Shown in pieces: positions 31,693 through 43,473 of a DNA stretch of 64,000 bases. Position numbers and translations under genes: made by a program. Below the pieces are notes generated by a model. It saw nothing but the letters and a program-made list of their open reading frames with translations. It was not told where the DNA came from and did not search any database. How positions within the stretch are numbered: the first letter of the stretch is position 1; the number at the start of each line of letters is the position of its first letter. Source of the DNA: Amylostereum areolatum (taxonomy: Eukaryota > Basidiomycota > Agaricomycetes > Russulales > Stereaceae); NCBI GenBank assembly GCA_012932865.1, contig SAXG01000038.1, positions 248,001 through 312,000 of the forward strand, written 5' to 3'.

Positions 31693-32076
31693 CTACCGCT
31701 TCAGCAATGCCTCGACTACTTTTATGTCCTCCCCGTCTATCGTGGGAGACCCTAGCCGATGCCCTATCCTAGCCGTCATCGCGTGGTTCAGGCTTTTGAA
31801 CTGGGGCCCGTGTTTCTGGAAGAGCCCTTTGATGCCGCATCTTCGCTTCGACTCCTGCATCGCCTCTTCGTCGAGGCTTCTCGGCCTCTTCATGGCGTGT
31901 GCGACGTCTGGACGGTTTAGGAGTTCCGTGACTCGTTTGAGATGACGGAGGAGTTCTTCGTCGCATGGGTCGGGCGTGGGAGTACGTGAAGGGACGGGCG
32001 AGGGAGGAGGAGTGGCAGGGGGAGTGCAGTTGGTGGTGGAGAGGTTGCGCGAGGAGGAGGCAAGGGTAGAGGACAT
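31693..32076 (-). CDS. E ORF4, small basic protein
   Basis: 127 residues from ATG at 32076. Residues 1-40 are Ser/Thr/Pro-rich. A predicted helical, charged part follows (EELLRHLKRVTELLNRPDVA), then a basic KRPR and KRRC stretch and a C-terminal GEDIKVVEALLKR. F has a 128-residue homologue with scattered conservative changes. No known domain is recognised. The KRPR run could be a nuclear-localisation signal. Confidence 0.65.
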   Translation of the reverse strand: MSSTLASSSRNLSTTNCTPPATPPPSPVPSRTPTPDPCDEELLRHLKRVTELLNRPDVAHAMKRPRSLDEEAMQESKRRCGIKGLFQKHGPQFKSLNHAMTARIGHRLGSPTIDGEDIKVVEALLKR

Positions 32077-32477
32077 ATTGGTTGGTTCGGGTAGTGCGAG
32101 TTGGTTTGTTAGACGATGTCTGAGGATGTTGTGGTCCTTGTGGCTTTCCCTTTTATGCTTGCGATGCGGATGGGCAGTGATGTAATCATTGCCATCAGTC
32201 GTAAGCGGGGATCCGTACATAATCAGATGCTAGTCATAAATAAGCGATGCTTCCAGCGCGTCGCATAGAGAATACCGAGTACTTCGCCTTCCTCATAGCG
32301 ATAGGAGTCTGTATAGTAGAGAAGTCCGAGGAAAATATGCGTACGAATGAGGGCGCAGTCCGTGATCAGTCCGAGAAGTGTCGTAACGATGAATGCAGAA
32401 AACGTGACGGGGATGATGATGATGAGGGAAAAGGGAAAGTCCGAGTGCGTATGATGGATAAAAGTTCGTCCGTGCGC

Positions 32478-34480
32478 TTACCAAGGTTCCGGCCAGTGAT
32501 CCTTTGATTCCTCTGCTTCCTGCAGGTCCCAGTCTTCTTCTTTCCAGAAGAGATCGTCGACGCGCCAAGAGTGGTTGAAGCGCGAAGGGGGTTCCTGCTG
32601 GGTGCGGAGTACTGCGTCTTCCCAGTACAACCACTGTTCGGTGGCGTGTTGGGCGGCTTCGCGCGTCAGGTTCTCACATCGCGTGAGGAATCCCAGAAGC
32701 TGCCTGTGGGCGCGGGCGGTAGCGTCGGTACGTCGGAGGCGGGGGTGGGACATCAGTGTTCCTGGACCGTAACTGATATCCGGATGGCTCGGGAGTGGGC
32801 GAGGAAGAGGAGTCCGTGACCGGAGAGGGTAGCAAGACCGTGATTGGGGGAAGTGAGGGGGATCATTCTTGCGACGGGGACAATCTCGGCGGAGATGGCC
32901 TCGCTCGCCGCATTTCCAGCAACGTTTCCGCGGCTTCACGGGAATCGCGTCCCACTTCTCTTGCGTCCATGTGGTCGGCTCGTTGCTCCATTGGTCCGAG
33001 GGATTCTCGGCTGTTTCTTCCGCCTTGTCTGCCGAACTGTCCGATTCGTCCGCCGAACTGTCTGACTCGTCCGTTGAGTCGAGCTCTTGTCTCCGGCGAG
33101 CGCGTTCCTCCATCATCCGATCGACTATCTTCTGGAGTTCGTTGAAGTTCTCCATTACCCGATGCATCGGAGAAAGCGGCGTCTCTGGTTCGCTTGAGCG
33201 GTCTTCCGTCGGGGTTGACAGGATCATGTTTACGTCGCTGTGGGGTGACTCGGGGATCTTGGGTGATGGGATCTCGAACGTGGTCGGGGTGCAAGCGTAA
33301 GAATGAGGGATAGGCAGGGGGACCCCCGTGCCACGGCATGGGAGTGTCGTCAGTAGAAACTGGGAATGGAGTTGGCAGTCTAGGCACCATTGGCAGCAGA
33401 GAAGATGTCCTAGGTACTTGTCGCGGACTTTCCGTTGGGGGTTTTCCAGCCGGTTGTCTGGGCTCTGGGGAAGCCAGGGGCTGTCCGGATAGCTCTCCTG
33501 GCAGGGGCTGTCTGGATAGCTCTCCGGGTATTCCGTTTCTAGCGACGGGAGGCTGGATGGGGTTAGTCTGGGTGATTCCGGGGATGGGTAGGGGTCCTGG
33601 CGGTGTGGGAGCGGTGATGGGTCGCGGAGGGGCGTTAGGAAGAGACGGGGGTCTGGCGAGGGCGGATGTGATGGGATCGGGTCGAATAGTGTAGCCCGGG
33701 GAGATGTGATATCCATGGAAGATGAGGTCGATGTCGGGGCCATCGCGTGACGACATATGGGGAACTCCGGTAGTTTCCATTCGCCTTCGGAGGATTTCTC
33801 CTTCGTAAGCGGCACGGAAGGTGTGTCTTTCCCAGTTGAGCCAGTTGACTCGATGTCCAACTTCAGCGAGGAACTTTCGGAGTTCTGCGACGTTGAGTAT
33901 AGCCGCTGCGCTAGCTTCCGGAATCGTCGAAGAAGTTTGACCTCTCGTTCCTCCATTTCGGTCGAGAGCGTCAGGTACCTCGAGTCTAGCTGGAGGAGTT
34001 CTCCGTTGAGCATCTTGATGTGATTCTCCAAGATGTTCTGGACGTCGGCCGACTCCCTCTTGAGGTCGTTGATCCGTTCCCTGGCCTGCTCGAGCGCTAC
34101 TCCGGCTATCATGCGGGCTATCTGGCTTTCTAGTATCGGGGAATCGGGTGTTTGGACTTCCGTCGCTCCGGGCCACGGGGATTGCATTAGCACCTGTGAG
34201 GAATCCGGGTGCTTTAGTTAGGGTTCTTCTGTATGCTTCTAAGCGGCTTACCCCTTGTTCTTCAATCTGTTCTTCCATCTGGTCCTGACCTAGACGGAGG
34301 AGGTACTGAATTAATTGCGAGGATTGCTGCTGATCGAGCGATGAAGCAGTCTCTGCAGAGGGCGCGTTCCTGCTGAGTGTGGTGTACTTTGTTGCAGACG
34401 AGGCGGAGGCGGTCGACATTGCTGGGTGAGACAATTGGATTGGTAGAGAAAGTGTTGGCTGCGTTTGGGGTGGTGGACAT
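32478..34480 (-). CDS. E ORF3, spliced coiled-coil/CCHC accessory gene
   Basis: Lies 3' of pol on the same strand. Several overlapping frames are open: 34262-34480, 32863-34434 (523 codons) and 32478-34193 (571 codons). A 58-nt intron (GTAAGC, branch CTAAC, CACAG) removes the sequence just before LMQSPWPGATEV. The next part is a coiled coil (RMIAGVALEQARERINDLKR; TEMEEREVKLLRRFRK). A segment in the -1 frame (ILNVAELRKF, VNWLNWERHTF) appears conserved, and the 571-codon frame resumes with the zinc knuckle CWKCGERGHLRRDC and a C-terminal FWKEEDWDLQEAEES. It looks like a second nucleic-acid-binding protein. The exact exon model is uncertain. Confidence 0.6.
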
Positions 34481-34496
34481 TGGTGATCTGTCCCAT

Positions 34497-34550
34497 TGAA
34501 CCCATAGGGTTTTTATCCCCTCCTTTTTGGCAGTGCATTCGCCTGAATGG
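34497..34550 (-). promoter_or_regulatory. Conserved hairpin and TATA-like box before ORF3 (E)
   Basis: On the minus strand a small hairpin (CATTC AGGC GAATG) is followed 18-25 bp later by GGGATAAAAACCCTA. The same block precedes ORF3 in F and G. It may be an internal promoter for the accessory genes. Confidence 0.5.
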
Positions 34551-34559
34551 TGTTGAGTC

Positions 34560-37500
34560 TCACCAGTGTTTTACTTTCGTCTTGCGTTTCTTTCGTCGTG
34601 CTGGCCTTCGCTTTTGCTGCGTTACAGTGATCTCATCAGGATCAGTAGATTCTGTGTTGGTATCTCTGATTGGCTGTGGTAGCAACCTCGGTGCCTTCGG
34701 GTTATTCTGGTGGAACTCTGCAATCGCAGCTTTTGATCCTTCGAGATTAGATGCTGGTTCCCATGTGTTACCGGAGTCTGGGTAGCCTTTCCATTTTACG
34801 AAGTAATGTAATGGTTTGGAATACCGTTTGTCTAGTTTTGAGGCTATTATTGTTTCTAGTTCATAGAGTTCTTCATCGTTTACTAGTTCCGGAGGCGGTT
34901 TTTCATAAGCTTCGCCATATTGTTCTGTTTCTCTGAACGGAATTAATAGTGCCGCGTGAAATACTGGGTGTATTTTCCATTTCGTTGGTAGCTCCAAGCG
35001 ATAGGTTACTGGTCCTATAACCTTTTCAATTTCGAATGGGCCGAACCGCTTTGGTGCTAGTTTGGTTTTCGGATATACCGTGTTAAGATTTTTTCCATCT
35101 AACCATACTTGGTCGCCCTGTTTGAGTTGATCTCGTAGTGTGAACGTTTGATCATGCTGCATTTTCATCAGTTTAGCAGCTATTTCCAGACTTGCTTCTG
35201 TGTTGTCCCACGCGTCCTTAAAGTTCTTTATTCTTTCTTCGGCCGTCAGTATTCGCGGATCGGTTGGTATTGTTGGGTTGAAAATCGGTTGGTATCCATG
35301 TAGGAGTTCAAATGGGGAAGCTTTCGTAGCTGAATGTTGTCATATGTTGTGTGCGAATTCTGCTTTTGGTAAAAGTTTTGCACAATTTGTTTGATCTCCG
35401 TTGCAAAATGCTCGAAGATATTGTTCTAATTCTTGATTCACTCTTTCTGTCTCGCCGTCTGTTTGGGGATGGTACGCTGTACTGAGCGATGAGATAACTC
35501 CTAGGCTTTCGCAAATGGACTGGAATACTTTGGATGCGAATTGAGGGCCTCTGTCTGATATCATTCTTTTCCATAGCCCAAATCGTCTGTATACGTTGTC
35601 GATCAGAAGATCAGCTGTCTCTTCTGCGTTGATCGTCTTTAGGCATGGTGTGAATACTGCGGTTTTGGTGAATCTGTCGACGACTACGTTGATCGAATCA
35701 AATCCATTGGAGATCGGAAGATCTGTGATGAAGTCTGATGTGATTGTTTCCCATGGTCGTTCCGGTATTTCCGTAGGTTGTAACAAATGTTTTGCCGGAT
35801 GCGTGACATTCTTTGTTGATTGACATACGGGGCATCCTTGAACATAGCTTTTTACGAAGGAAATCATCTTTGGCCACCAAAAGTTTCTTTGTACCAGTTC
35901 TAGAGTTTTCATTTCGCCTGGATGTCCAATCGTTTGGAGATCATGATGCGATTTTAGGATCATTTGTCGAAGTTCGAGATTTTGTGGTACGTAGATCTTT
36001 CCTTTTCTGATGATCAAATCGTTCTCAAAATTCCAATCTTCGATTCCTTTTGCAAGGGTACGTGGTCCCGATCTTTTGATCGTATCTAGTGCTGTCCAAA
36101 CTTCATCATCTAGGTGTGAGAAGTTCCTTAGTTCCTTGAGAAGTTCTTTATCTCCGACTGCTTCGACTGTTCCTCTTCCGGTGGCTCTAGCCTTGAATAT
36201 CGAAGGATGGAGTAGGATTCGTTCGTCGTTGTCTGGAATGTCTTCTTTATGATCTGGTCTTCTAGAAAGTCCGTCCGCTTTATTTGTACTTCCTGGTTTG
36301 TGCACTAGGGTGTAGTCAAAGCGGGACAGGTACAGGCTCCATCGTGCTTATCGTCGATTAAGTTTCTGAGCTGTTGTGAAGTATTCTAGATTTTTATGAT
36401 CTGTCCAGATTTCGATCTTGTAGTTCGCTCCTTCTAAATAGTGTCACCAGTGTTCTAGGGCTTTTACTACTCCTAAAAGTTCTTTGTCGTATATCTCGTA
36501 ATTCTGTTCCACAGGTGACAGTGATTTGGACAGGTACGCGACCGGGTGCCATCTTTTGGTTTCATCTGGTTGTGATAGGATAGCCCCGTACGCGAAGTCG
36601 GAGGCGTCGCTTTCGATGCGGAATGGTTTGTTTTCGTCAGGCATGATCAAGACTGGGGACGACGTGAATTCGTGTTTTAGTCTGTTGAAGGTATTTCCAC
36701 ATTCGGTCATCCAGTTCCAGTCATGGTCCTTCTTTGTAAGTTGGAATAGTGGTCTTGCGATCTTGGAATAGTCTTTGATGAAGCGTCGATAGAAATTTCC
36801 AAATCCGAGGAAGGATTGAACTTCTTTTACTTTCCTCGGCGTGGGCCATTCGGATAGTCCTTGAACTTTGATTGGGTCCATCTGTACCTTGTTATGCGTG
36901 ATTATCACACCGAGGTATTTGATTGATGATTGTTCGAAGAAGCACTTTTCTGGTTTCAGGAATAGATCGTTCCGTTCCAGAATTTGAAGAGCTTCTCTCA
37001 TCAGTCTTCTATGTTTGTCGAGTGTTTCCGTGAATATCAATATGTCGTCCATGTATACCACTACTTTTCCTGTGTCTATTAATCCTTTGAATAGTGCGTT
37101 CATCATTGCTTGGAATGTTGCGGGCGAGTTGGTTAGTCCGAAGAACATTACCATTGGTTTGAACAGGCCTCTGTTTGTTTTGAACGCAGCTTTCCATTGA
37201 TCTCCTTCTTTGATTTGAACATTGTTGTATCCCCATCGGAGATCGAGCTTTGAGAAGATTTTAGCGTCTTTTAATTTGTCGATGAGATCTGAGATGAGCG
37301 GGATCGGGTATTCATTTTTTACCGTGATGGAGTTGAGATAGCGATAGTCCTGTACTGGTCGGAGAGATCCATCTTTCTTCTTGATAAAAAAGAAGGGCGA
37401 TGATATCTCTGATTTCGATTCTCGGATGTATCCTTTTCGTAGATGTTCATCCACAAATGTGTCCAGTTCCTTTCGTTCTGGTACTGTCATTGGATACAGT

Positions 37501-38450
37501 TTACAATTTCGAGGTTTCCATCCTTCGGTCAGGTCTATCGCATGATCCCAGGGTCTACTGATTGGGAAGCGTTCCGACGCTTTCTTTTCGAATACCTTCT
37601 GATACTGTTTGTAGCTGGGTGGAATCATCTCATTGAGTGTCTTCTTCTTCTCTCCCATGGCCGCTCTTTCTGCGAGTTCTTGTGCCTTAGTTGCTCTTGC
37701 TGTTATCCAGGTATTGGTTTCGTTCGTTTCTTCTGCAACTGGTATCGTTTCTATGTTAGCTTTCCCATAGAATGTTCTGATTGTCTCGATCTCGACGAGA
37801 TCGGAATCGAATTCGGGATCTTCTTGTTCTTCTATTGTTGCGTGATGGTTCGTCTTTTGTTCTTCGAATGATTGTAGAAAGGGTTCGTCCTTTCCTTGGA
37901 CGATCATTGTTTTACTCGTAGTGGAGCACGTACCTGGGCATGTCTGTAGTGTAATCTGTCTCTTTCTCCAATCAATGTTAGGATTGTGTTTTTTGAGCCA
38001 AGGGGTTCCTAAGATTACTTCGTCTCCTCCTAGGGCTGTGACGAATAATCCTAGGTTTTCGTGGTGAATTTCTCCGTTGATCCCTTCCATTGTCATCGGA
38101 AGGTATACTTTCTGTTTGATCTCTCCCAGAGTGTTCCGAGATCCGTCAACATTGTATATCGGTATCGGTTTCTTAAGTTGGATCAGATTCATCTTGTGTT
38201 TTCGTACAAAATCTGGATGGATCAGGGTGCTGCTTGCTCCACTATCTAGTAGCGCTTTTGCTGCGGCTTTACGGAACTTTCCATGAAACATAACAGGTAT
38301 ATGAATTGATGGAGCGTGCGTTGCTCCGTCTTGGTATGACCTTATATACACTGTTCTATTTACGTCATCTTCTGTTTCCTGCACAGGAGATTGACTTGAA
38401 AAGTTTATTGTCTGTGTCCTTTCAACAGCCGCGTTTGAAGGACGATTCAA
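34560..38450 (-). pseudogene. pol: Left-copy pol, three nonsense codons
   Basis: Protease (LLDSGASST), RT (YMDD), RNase H, integrase (GHPGEMKTLEL, PQTDGETERVNQ) and chromodomain (YFVKWKGYPDSGNTWEP). The frame begins at TTG 38450 overlapping the gag stop in the -1 frame. Stops: TGA at 36444-36446 (CGA in G), TAA at 36348-36350 (CAA in G), both shared with the right copy, and TGA at 35340-35342 (CGA in F and G), private to this copy. The part below 35479 belongs to the more diverged E body. It cannot make a full pol. Confidence 0.9.
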
Positions 38451-39766
38451 AAACCCTGATTGTCTTTGAACATGTTGGCAGTGCGTGCAAACGTTTCGCT
38501 GTCCATCTTGTTCACAAGCTTGGTGATCTGATCAATCGGGGATTCTTCTGATGTCAGATTTGCTGTTCGTGCATTGATCGTTGTTTGGGTACATTTCTCT
38601 ACGCAGTTCCTGGAGATGTGTCCTGGCTTTCGGCAGTAGAAGCATGATCCTGATTTCTGGAGTTCTGTGCGTTCTTGCGGGGTAAGGTGTCTGAAGTTTC
38701 GGCCGTTATTTCCTGTTTGAGCAACTCTGGTGGTTGTAACGTTTCCTTTATTTCCGTTTCCTCTTCTGAATGGAACGTACGTCTGTGGTTTCTTGTACAG
38801 GAGTGTGAGGTCGCTCGTCGGGTTCATTGGTCTTGTGTAATGCCGTTGGAATGCTTGAGCTTCTCGCCAGTTATTATCAATGCGCAATGCGAGTTCATAC
38901 CATTTGTCAATATCGTTTGAGATGTGATCTCTCTTAAGGATCTCGACTACGATATCGTTGCGCAGTCCTCTCTTGAATTGGTCGATCAATGCTTTATGAT
39001 CGTAACCAGCTTCCATGGCATAGTCTCTGAAGATCGTGATATAATCCTTGGTTTCCATGGTACCTTGCTCCAGGCGCTGTATGTTGAATCTAGCGTCCCT
39101 TCCTGGGTCTATTTCTCCAAAGGTTTCTAAGAAGTAGTCGCGGAACACCGTCCATGGAAGGTATACTTCTGGATCTAGACCGCGATCTCGTATCTTGTCG
39201 ATCTTGCTTATTAAAAGGGACGCCCAGTGGAGGGCAGGTCCATCGGTGAGATGCGAGAGTACGAAGGTTATCTTACGCATGTCGGCCGCATACGCATTGG
39301 GGAATGCTATGAAGCGAAGTACGCATTGTTCTATGAACTTTGCTGCTTTTGCCCGGTCTCTTCCGTCGTATACTCCTAGTGCGTTTAGTTTGAATCCTTT
39401 GTCCTTGTCTTCGGGTTTTGATCCGATTGTTCCTGTTCCGCTTGGTGGGGAATTCCCTGGTGGGTGCTTCGATTCTTTTGGAAGATCCGCGGTTGCTCCT
39501 CTTCCGAAGACGTAGTCTTGAACTTCTTTTCCTTTCTTATTATCGACCGATCGGTCAGAAAGTGATGGTGATCGCGGTGATGGCATTTTCCACCCTATTG
39601 GTTCGACCATGCCAAGTCCTAGGGAGAATCGAGTCTCATGTCTCGGTTTTGCGGGATCGGCTGGTGTTGGAGTTGCAGGCGTCTGGCGCGGTACATTAGT
39701 CTCTCCAGGGGGGACATTGCCAGGTGTGGTGGCGGGGTTGGGTATCGAGGTGGTGGTGTCTCCCAT
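38447..39766 (-). CDS. gag: Left-copy gag
   Basis: 439 residues from ATG (MGDTTTSIPN) to GGT TTT TGA. Proline-rich N-terminus, capsid region (FKLNALGVYDGRDRAKAAKF to FKRGLRNDIVVEIL), zinc knuckle CFYCRKPGHISRNC and a helical C-terminus. It differs from the right copy by one residue. The mirror frame on the opposite strand is a shadow. Confidence 0.9.
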   Translation of the reverse strand: MGDTTTSIPNPATTPGNVPPGETNVPRQTPATPTPADPAKPRHETRFSLGLGMVEPIGWKMPSPRSPSLSDRSVDNKKGKEVQDYVFGRGATADLPKESKHPPGNSPPSGTGTIGSKPEDKDKGFKLNALGVYDGRDRAKAAKFIEQCVLRFIAFPNAYAADMRKITFVLSHLTDGPALHWASLLISKIDKIRDRGLDPEVYLPWTVFRDYFLETFGEIDPGRDARFNIQRLEQGTMETKDYITIFRDYAMEAGYDHKALIDQFKRGLRNDIVVEILKRDHISNDIDKWYELALRIDNNWREAQAFQRHYTRPMNPTSDLTLLYKKPQTYVPFRRGNGNKGNVTTTRVAQTGNNGRNFRHLTPQERTELQKSGSCFYCRKPGHISRNCVEKCTQTTINARTANLTSEESPIDQITKLVNKMDSETFARTANMFKDNQGF

Positions 39767-39940
39767 TGATGTGATGTTCTCGGGTTTTCCGAATAGATTT
39801 CCTTTTCTTCCTCGTCTGGTCCCGAAGATGTCATCATTTGATGCGACTGATGGGGATCTTGTCGGGTTCTCTGTATGTTCTTCCGTTTCTGCTGTGCTCG
39901 ATGGGCTGCGCTCTCGACTTCCTCCGGGATCGGACTTAGT

Positions 39941-40512
39941 TCAGTTGCTTGATATAGCTCTCTTAGGTTCTGGCGCGGTTTCCTCTGGAGGCGGTGCGGT
40001 TGTGGCGGTTTCTTGAGGATGCTGGAGTTCGGTTTGAGGGTTCTGTGGTTCGGTTGTTGTATCGGCTGTGTCGGTATCTGGATCAAATTCCCAGTAGTCC
40101 TTAATATTCCCGGTGTAAGGCTTCTCTTCGACTTTCTGTGCGTCCGGGTGTTTCCAGAGTTCTTCTGATGAGAGGGGCCCAATATGAGGTCTTGAATAAT
40201 CTGGGCGCTTCCAATGTGAGTTGTCGTAGCTTCCGTCTTCTTTTTCTCTTTTGGATCTATCTTTGTAGTATTCTGCTGCTGGGGGAAGGTTGTATCTGTA
40301 TATGGGTGGGTTCCACTGATATGTGTATGTCCCTTTGCTTTCTTTCGCGATGAAGGCTCCGTCGTAGTAGAAAAGGAGATGATAGGGATCAAATGTCCAG
40401 TGATGATCTTTGTTTCCGTTTGGGAAGTCTCGTTGACAGTTTGATTGGAGCTGAGGGATCTCAAAGTCTGATGGTCTTTTCTCAGCGGGTTGTTCCGCTG
40501 ACTCCGTGGTGG
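39941..40512 (-). pseudogene. Left-copy open region before gag
   Basis: Mirror image of 42902-43473: an aromatic-rich frame (YQWNPPIYRYNLPP; NIKDYWEFDPDTD) in frame with gag but ended by TGA. No ATG at its 5' end. See the right copy for details. Confidence 0.6.
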
Positions 40513-40520
40513 GTGTTTCG

Positions 40521-41164
40521 TAGAGCTCTTCACGAGTGCACTCTTACAGGTACCTGCAACCTTGAGACAGGTACCTGTGGCTCCAGATCTTATACTCCCA
40601 CTCTCACGAGTATCAGGCACACAGGTACCTGTGGCACAGATACTCCCACACGCGGATACACAGGTATGACAAGTACCTGTCATTCCTAGAAAATATGATA
40701 CAAGCAGTAGTAGTGGCCTTCTTGGAAGCTCTGTTAGGCATATTGACACTCCATCTTTAAGGCAAGGATAATGCTAGTAACATTTAAGTACAGGTAAACA
40801 TGTATCAGAGTATGATACAGCATACCGCACAAGGCTTTCAACTATATATGTGAGGGGAGGAGAGGAAATAGATGAGAAAGGGGCCACAATAGAAACAACA
40901 GTACATAAGGATCTACAAGAGAGAATGCGTATATCAATCCAACAGCCATTATCTGTAATTATATCAAGATCAACCCTATCAAAGTACCTGACAGGTATTT
41001 GACAGGTACTTGCACAGGTAACCTGTGAGCTCAAAAGTCATACCTGTACTCTCACGAGTATCAGGCACACGAGTACTCGTATCCACGGATGGCAATACCC
41101 ACGGATGTGCCTTACAGGTACTCATACAGGTACTCACGAGTATAGCCACTCGTGAAGAGCTCTA
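40521..41164. mobile_element. 644-bp hAT-like element, left-arm copy
   Basis: Mirror image of 42250-42893. Bordered by an 8-bp duplication, reverse complement of CGAAACAC, at 40513-40520 and 41165-41172. Ends TAGAGCTCTTCACGAGTG. Confidence 0.9.
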
Positions 41165-41229
41165 GTGTTTCGTTTGACGCTCTGCGCCAAACTGTAGGGT
41201 GAGCTAGTGTAGAGGAGAGCTCGTTCTAG

Positions 41230-41739
41230 TGTTAAGGACGGTCCTTATCACGTGACAAGCGGCTCAGGCTACAGTACTCGTACGTGTGAGAAGTGGGATC
41301 AGGTGATCCAGACGTCTCGGTTATGCGAAGGTGGAGATCGATAAGCGAAGCAGTAAGTCTTCACGGAAGACTTAGGCGAACTTTCGATTGAGTTTGCGTT
41401 AGATTCTCTTTAGTATTCTTAAGAGGAGGTTCTAGATAGAACAGTCCTGTATTTACAAAGAGAACGAGCTGGGGAATAGCTTGTTCGTTGAGCCTCCTTT
41501 TATAAGAAAGGAGGTCGAGTAAACATATGTACATTGAGCGACGGTTGTATCAAGTATCTACGGGGACGAGACTGTGGCACCATCGTGGCTATGCCATTGA
41601 GACGGTGACGATCTGTGGCACTGTCATGGTTGCGTCGTTGAGACGGTTACGAACTGGGGCACAGTCGTAATCCGTCGTTTTAGCGACGTCCTTCCGAATA
41701 AGGTAAGGGAAAATGAGATACCTTATCGGAGTTGTAACA
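41230..41739 (-). repeat. LTR of F, now in minus orientation
   Basis: 510 bp, complete (TGTTAAGG to TTGTAACA), F subfamily; nearly identical to 51923-52432. Followed at 41740-41744 by CGGAT, the reverse complement of the ATCCG found after the other F LTR. Confidence 0.9.
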
Positions 41740-42184
41740 CGGATTACGACTGTGCCCCAGCTCGTAACTGTCTCAACGATGCAGCCACGACTGTGCCACA
41801 GATCGTCACCGTCTCAATGGCATAGCCACGATGGTGCCACAGTCTCGTCCCCGTAGATACTTGATACAACCGTCGCTCAATGTACATATGTTTACTCGAC
41901 CTCCTTTCTTATAAAAGGAGGCTCAACGAACAAGCTATTCCCCAGCTCGTTCTCTTTGTAAATACAGGACTGTTCTATCTAGAACCTCCTCTTAAGAATA
42001 CTAAAGAGAATCTAACGCAAACTCAATCGAAAGTTCGCCTAAGTCTTCCGTGAAGACTTACTGCTTCGCTTATCGATCTCCACCTTCGCATAACCGAGAC
42101 GTCTGGATCACCTGATCCCACTTCTCACACGTACGAGTACTGTAGCCTGAGCCGCTTGTCACGTGATAAGGACCGTCCTTAACA
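41740..42184 (+). repeat. Partial LTR, right arm
   Basis: An LTR in plus orientation lacking its first 65 bp. The first 70 bp or so match the E-type LTR (31260-31330) better than F; the remainder is identical to F. It reads as the half of the E LTR into which F inserted, flipped by inversion and partly converted to F sequence. A TATAAAAG box lies at 41910-41917. Confidence 0.8.
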
Positions 42185-42249
42185 CTAGAACGAGCTCTCC
42201 TCTACACTAGCTCACCCTACAGTTTGGCGCAGAGCGTCAAACGAAACAC

Positions 42250-42893
42250 TAGAGCTCTTCACGAGTGGCTATACTCGTGAGTACCTGTATGAGTACCTGT
42301 AAGGCACATCCGTGGGTATTGCCATCCGTGGATACGAGTACTCGTGTGCCTGATACTCGTGAGAGTACAGGTATGACTTTTGAGCTCACAGGTTACCTGT
42401 GCAAGTACCTGTCAAATACCTGTCAGGTACTTTGATAGGGTTGATCTTGATATAATTACAGATAATGGCTGTTGGATTGATATACGCATTCTCTCTTGTA
42501 GATCCTTATGTACTGTTGTTTCTATTGTGGCCCCTTTCTCATCTATTTCCTCTCCTCCCCTCACATATATAGTTGAAAGCCTTGTGCGGTATGCTGTATC
42601 ATACTCTGATACATGTTTACCTGTACTTAAATGTTACTAGCATTATCCTTGCCTTAAAGATGGAGTGTCAATATGCCTAACAGAGCTTCCAAGAAGGCCA
42701 CTACTACTGCTTGTATCATATTTTCTAGGAATGACAGGTACTTGTCATACCTGTGTATCCGCGTGTGGGAGTATCTGTGCCACAGGTACCTGTGTGCCTG
42801 ATACTCGTGAGAGTGGGAGTATAAGATCTGGAGCCACAGGTACCTGTCTCAAGGTTGCAGGTACCTGTAAGAGTGCACTCGTGAAGAGCTCTA
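42250..42893. mobile_element. 644-bp hAT-like element in gag leader, right arm
   Basis: Perfect 8-bp duplication CGAAACAC (42242-42249 and 42894-42901) and inverted ends TAGAGCTCTTCACGAGTG. About 150 bp inside each end are packed with ACAGGTACCTGT, ACTCGTGAG and GAGTACCTG motifs. Element G carries the unfilled site (one CGAAACAC at about 57334). It is non-coding; the 376-codon frame that starts in it is an artefact. Confidence 0.92.
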
Positions 42894-42901
42894 CGAAACA
42901 C

Positions 42902-43473
42902 CCACCACGGAGTCAGCGGAACAACCCGCTGAGAAAAGACCATCAGACTTTGAGATCCCTCAGCTCCAATCAAACTGTCAACGAGACTTCCCAAACGGAA
43001 ACAAAGATCATCACTGGACATTTGATCCCTATCATCTCCTTTTCTACTACGACGGAGCCTTCATCGCGAAAGAAAGCAAAGGGACATACACATATCAGTG
43101 GAACCCACCCATATACAGATACAACCTTCCCCCAGCAGCAGAATACTACAAAGATAGATCCAAAAGAGAAAAAGAAGACGGAAGCTACGACAACTCACAT
43201 TGGAAGCGCCCAGATTATTCAAGACCTCATATTGGGCCCCTCTCATCAGAAGAACTCTGGAAACACCCGGACGCACAGAAAGTCGAAGAGAAGCCTTACA
43301 CCGGGAATATTAAGGACTACTGGGAATTTGATCCAGATACCGACACAGCCGATACAACAACCGAACCACAGAACCCTCAAACCGAACTCCAGCATCCTCA
43401 AGAAACCGCCACAACCGCACCGCCTCCAGAGGAAACCGCGCCAGAACCTAAGAGAGCTATATCAAGCAACTGA
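42902..43473 (+). pseudogene. Right-copy open region before gag
   Basis: In frame with gag, encoding an aromatic and acidic region (YHLLFYYDGAF; YQWNPPIYRYNLPP; NIKDYWEFDPDTD), closed by TGA at 43471. Then gag frame continues open to its ATG at 43648. In G the same codons are kept with mostly conservative changes, but a 1-nt insertion near 57850 shifts the frame. No ATG precedes it. It was probably an N-terminal extension of gag or a separate leader protein. Confidence 0.6.

Noticed and set aside
39619..40749. 376-codon frame, mirrored at 42665-43795
   Set aside because: It begins inside the 644-bp hAT-like insertion and reads the gag leader in a frame that is not the conserved one.
40560..41160. 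Telomere-like or satellite array suggested by ACAGGTAC repeats
   Set aside because: The repeats lie inside a bounded element with an 8-bp target duplication, so they are transposon sub-terminal motifs.
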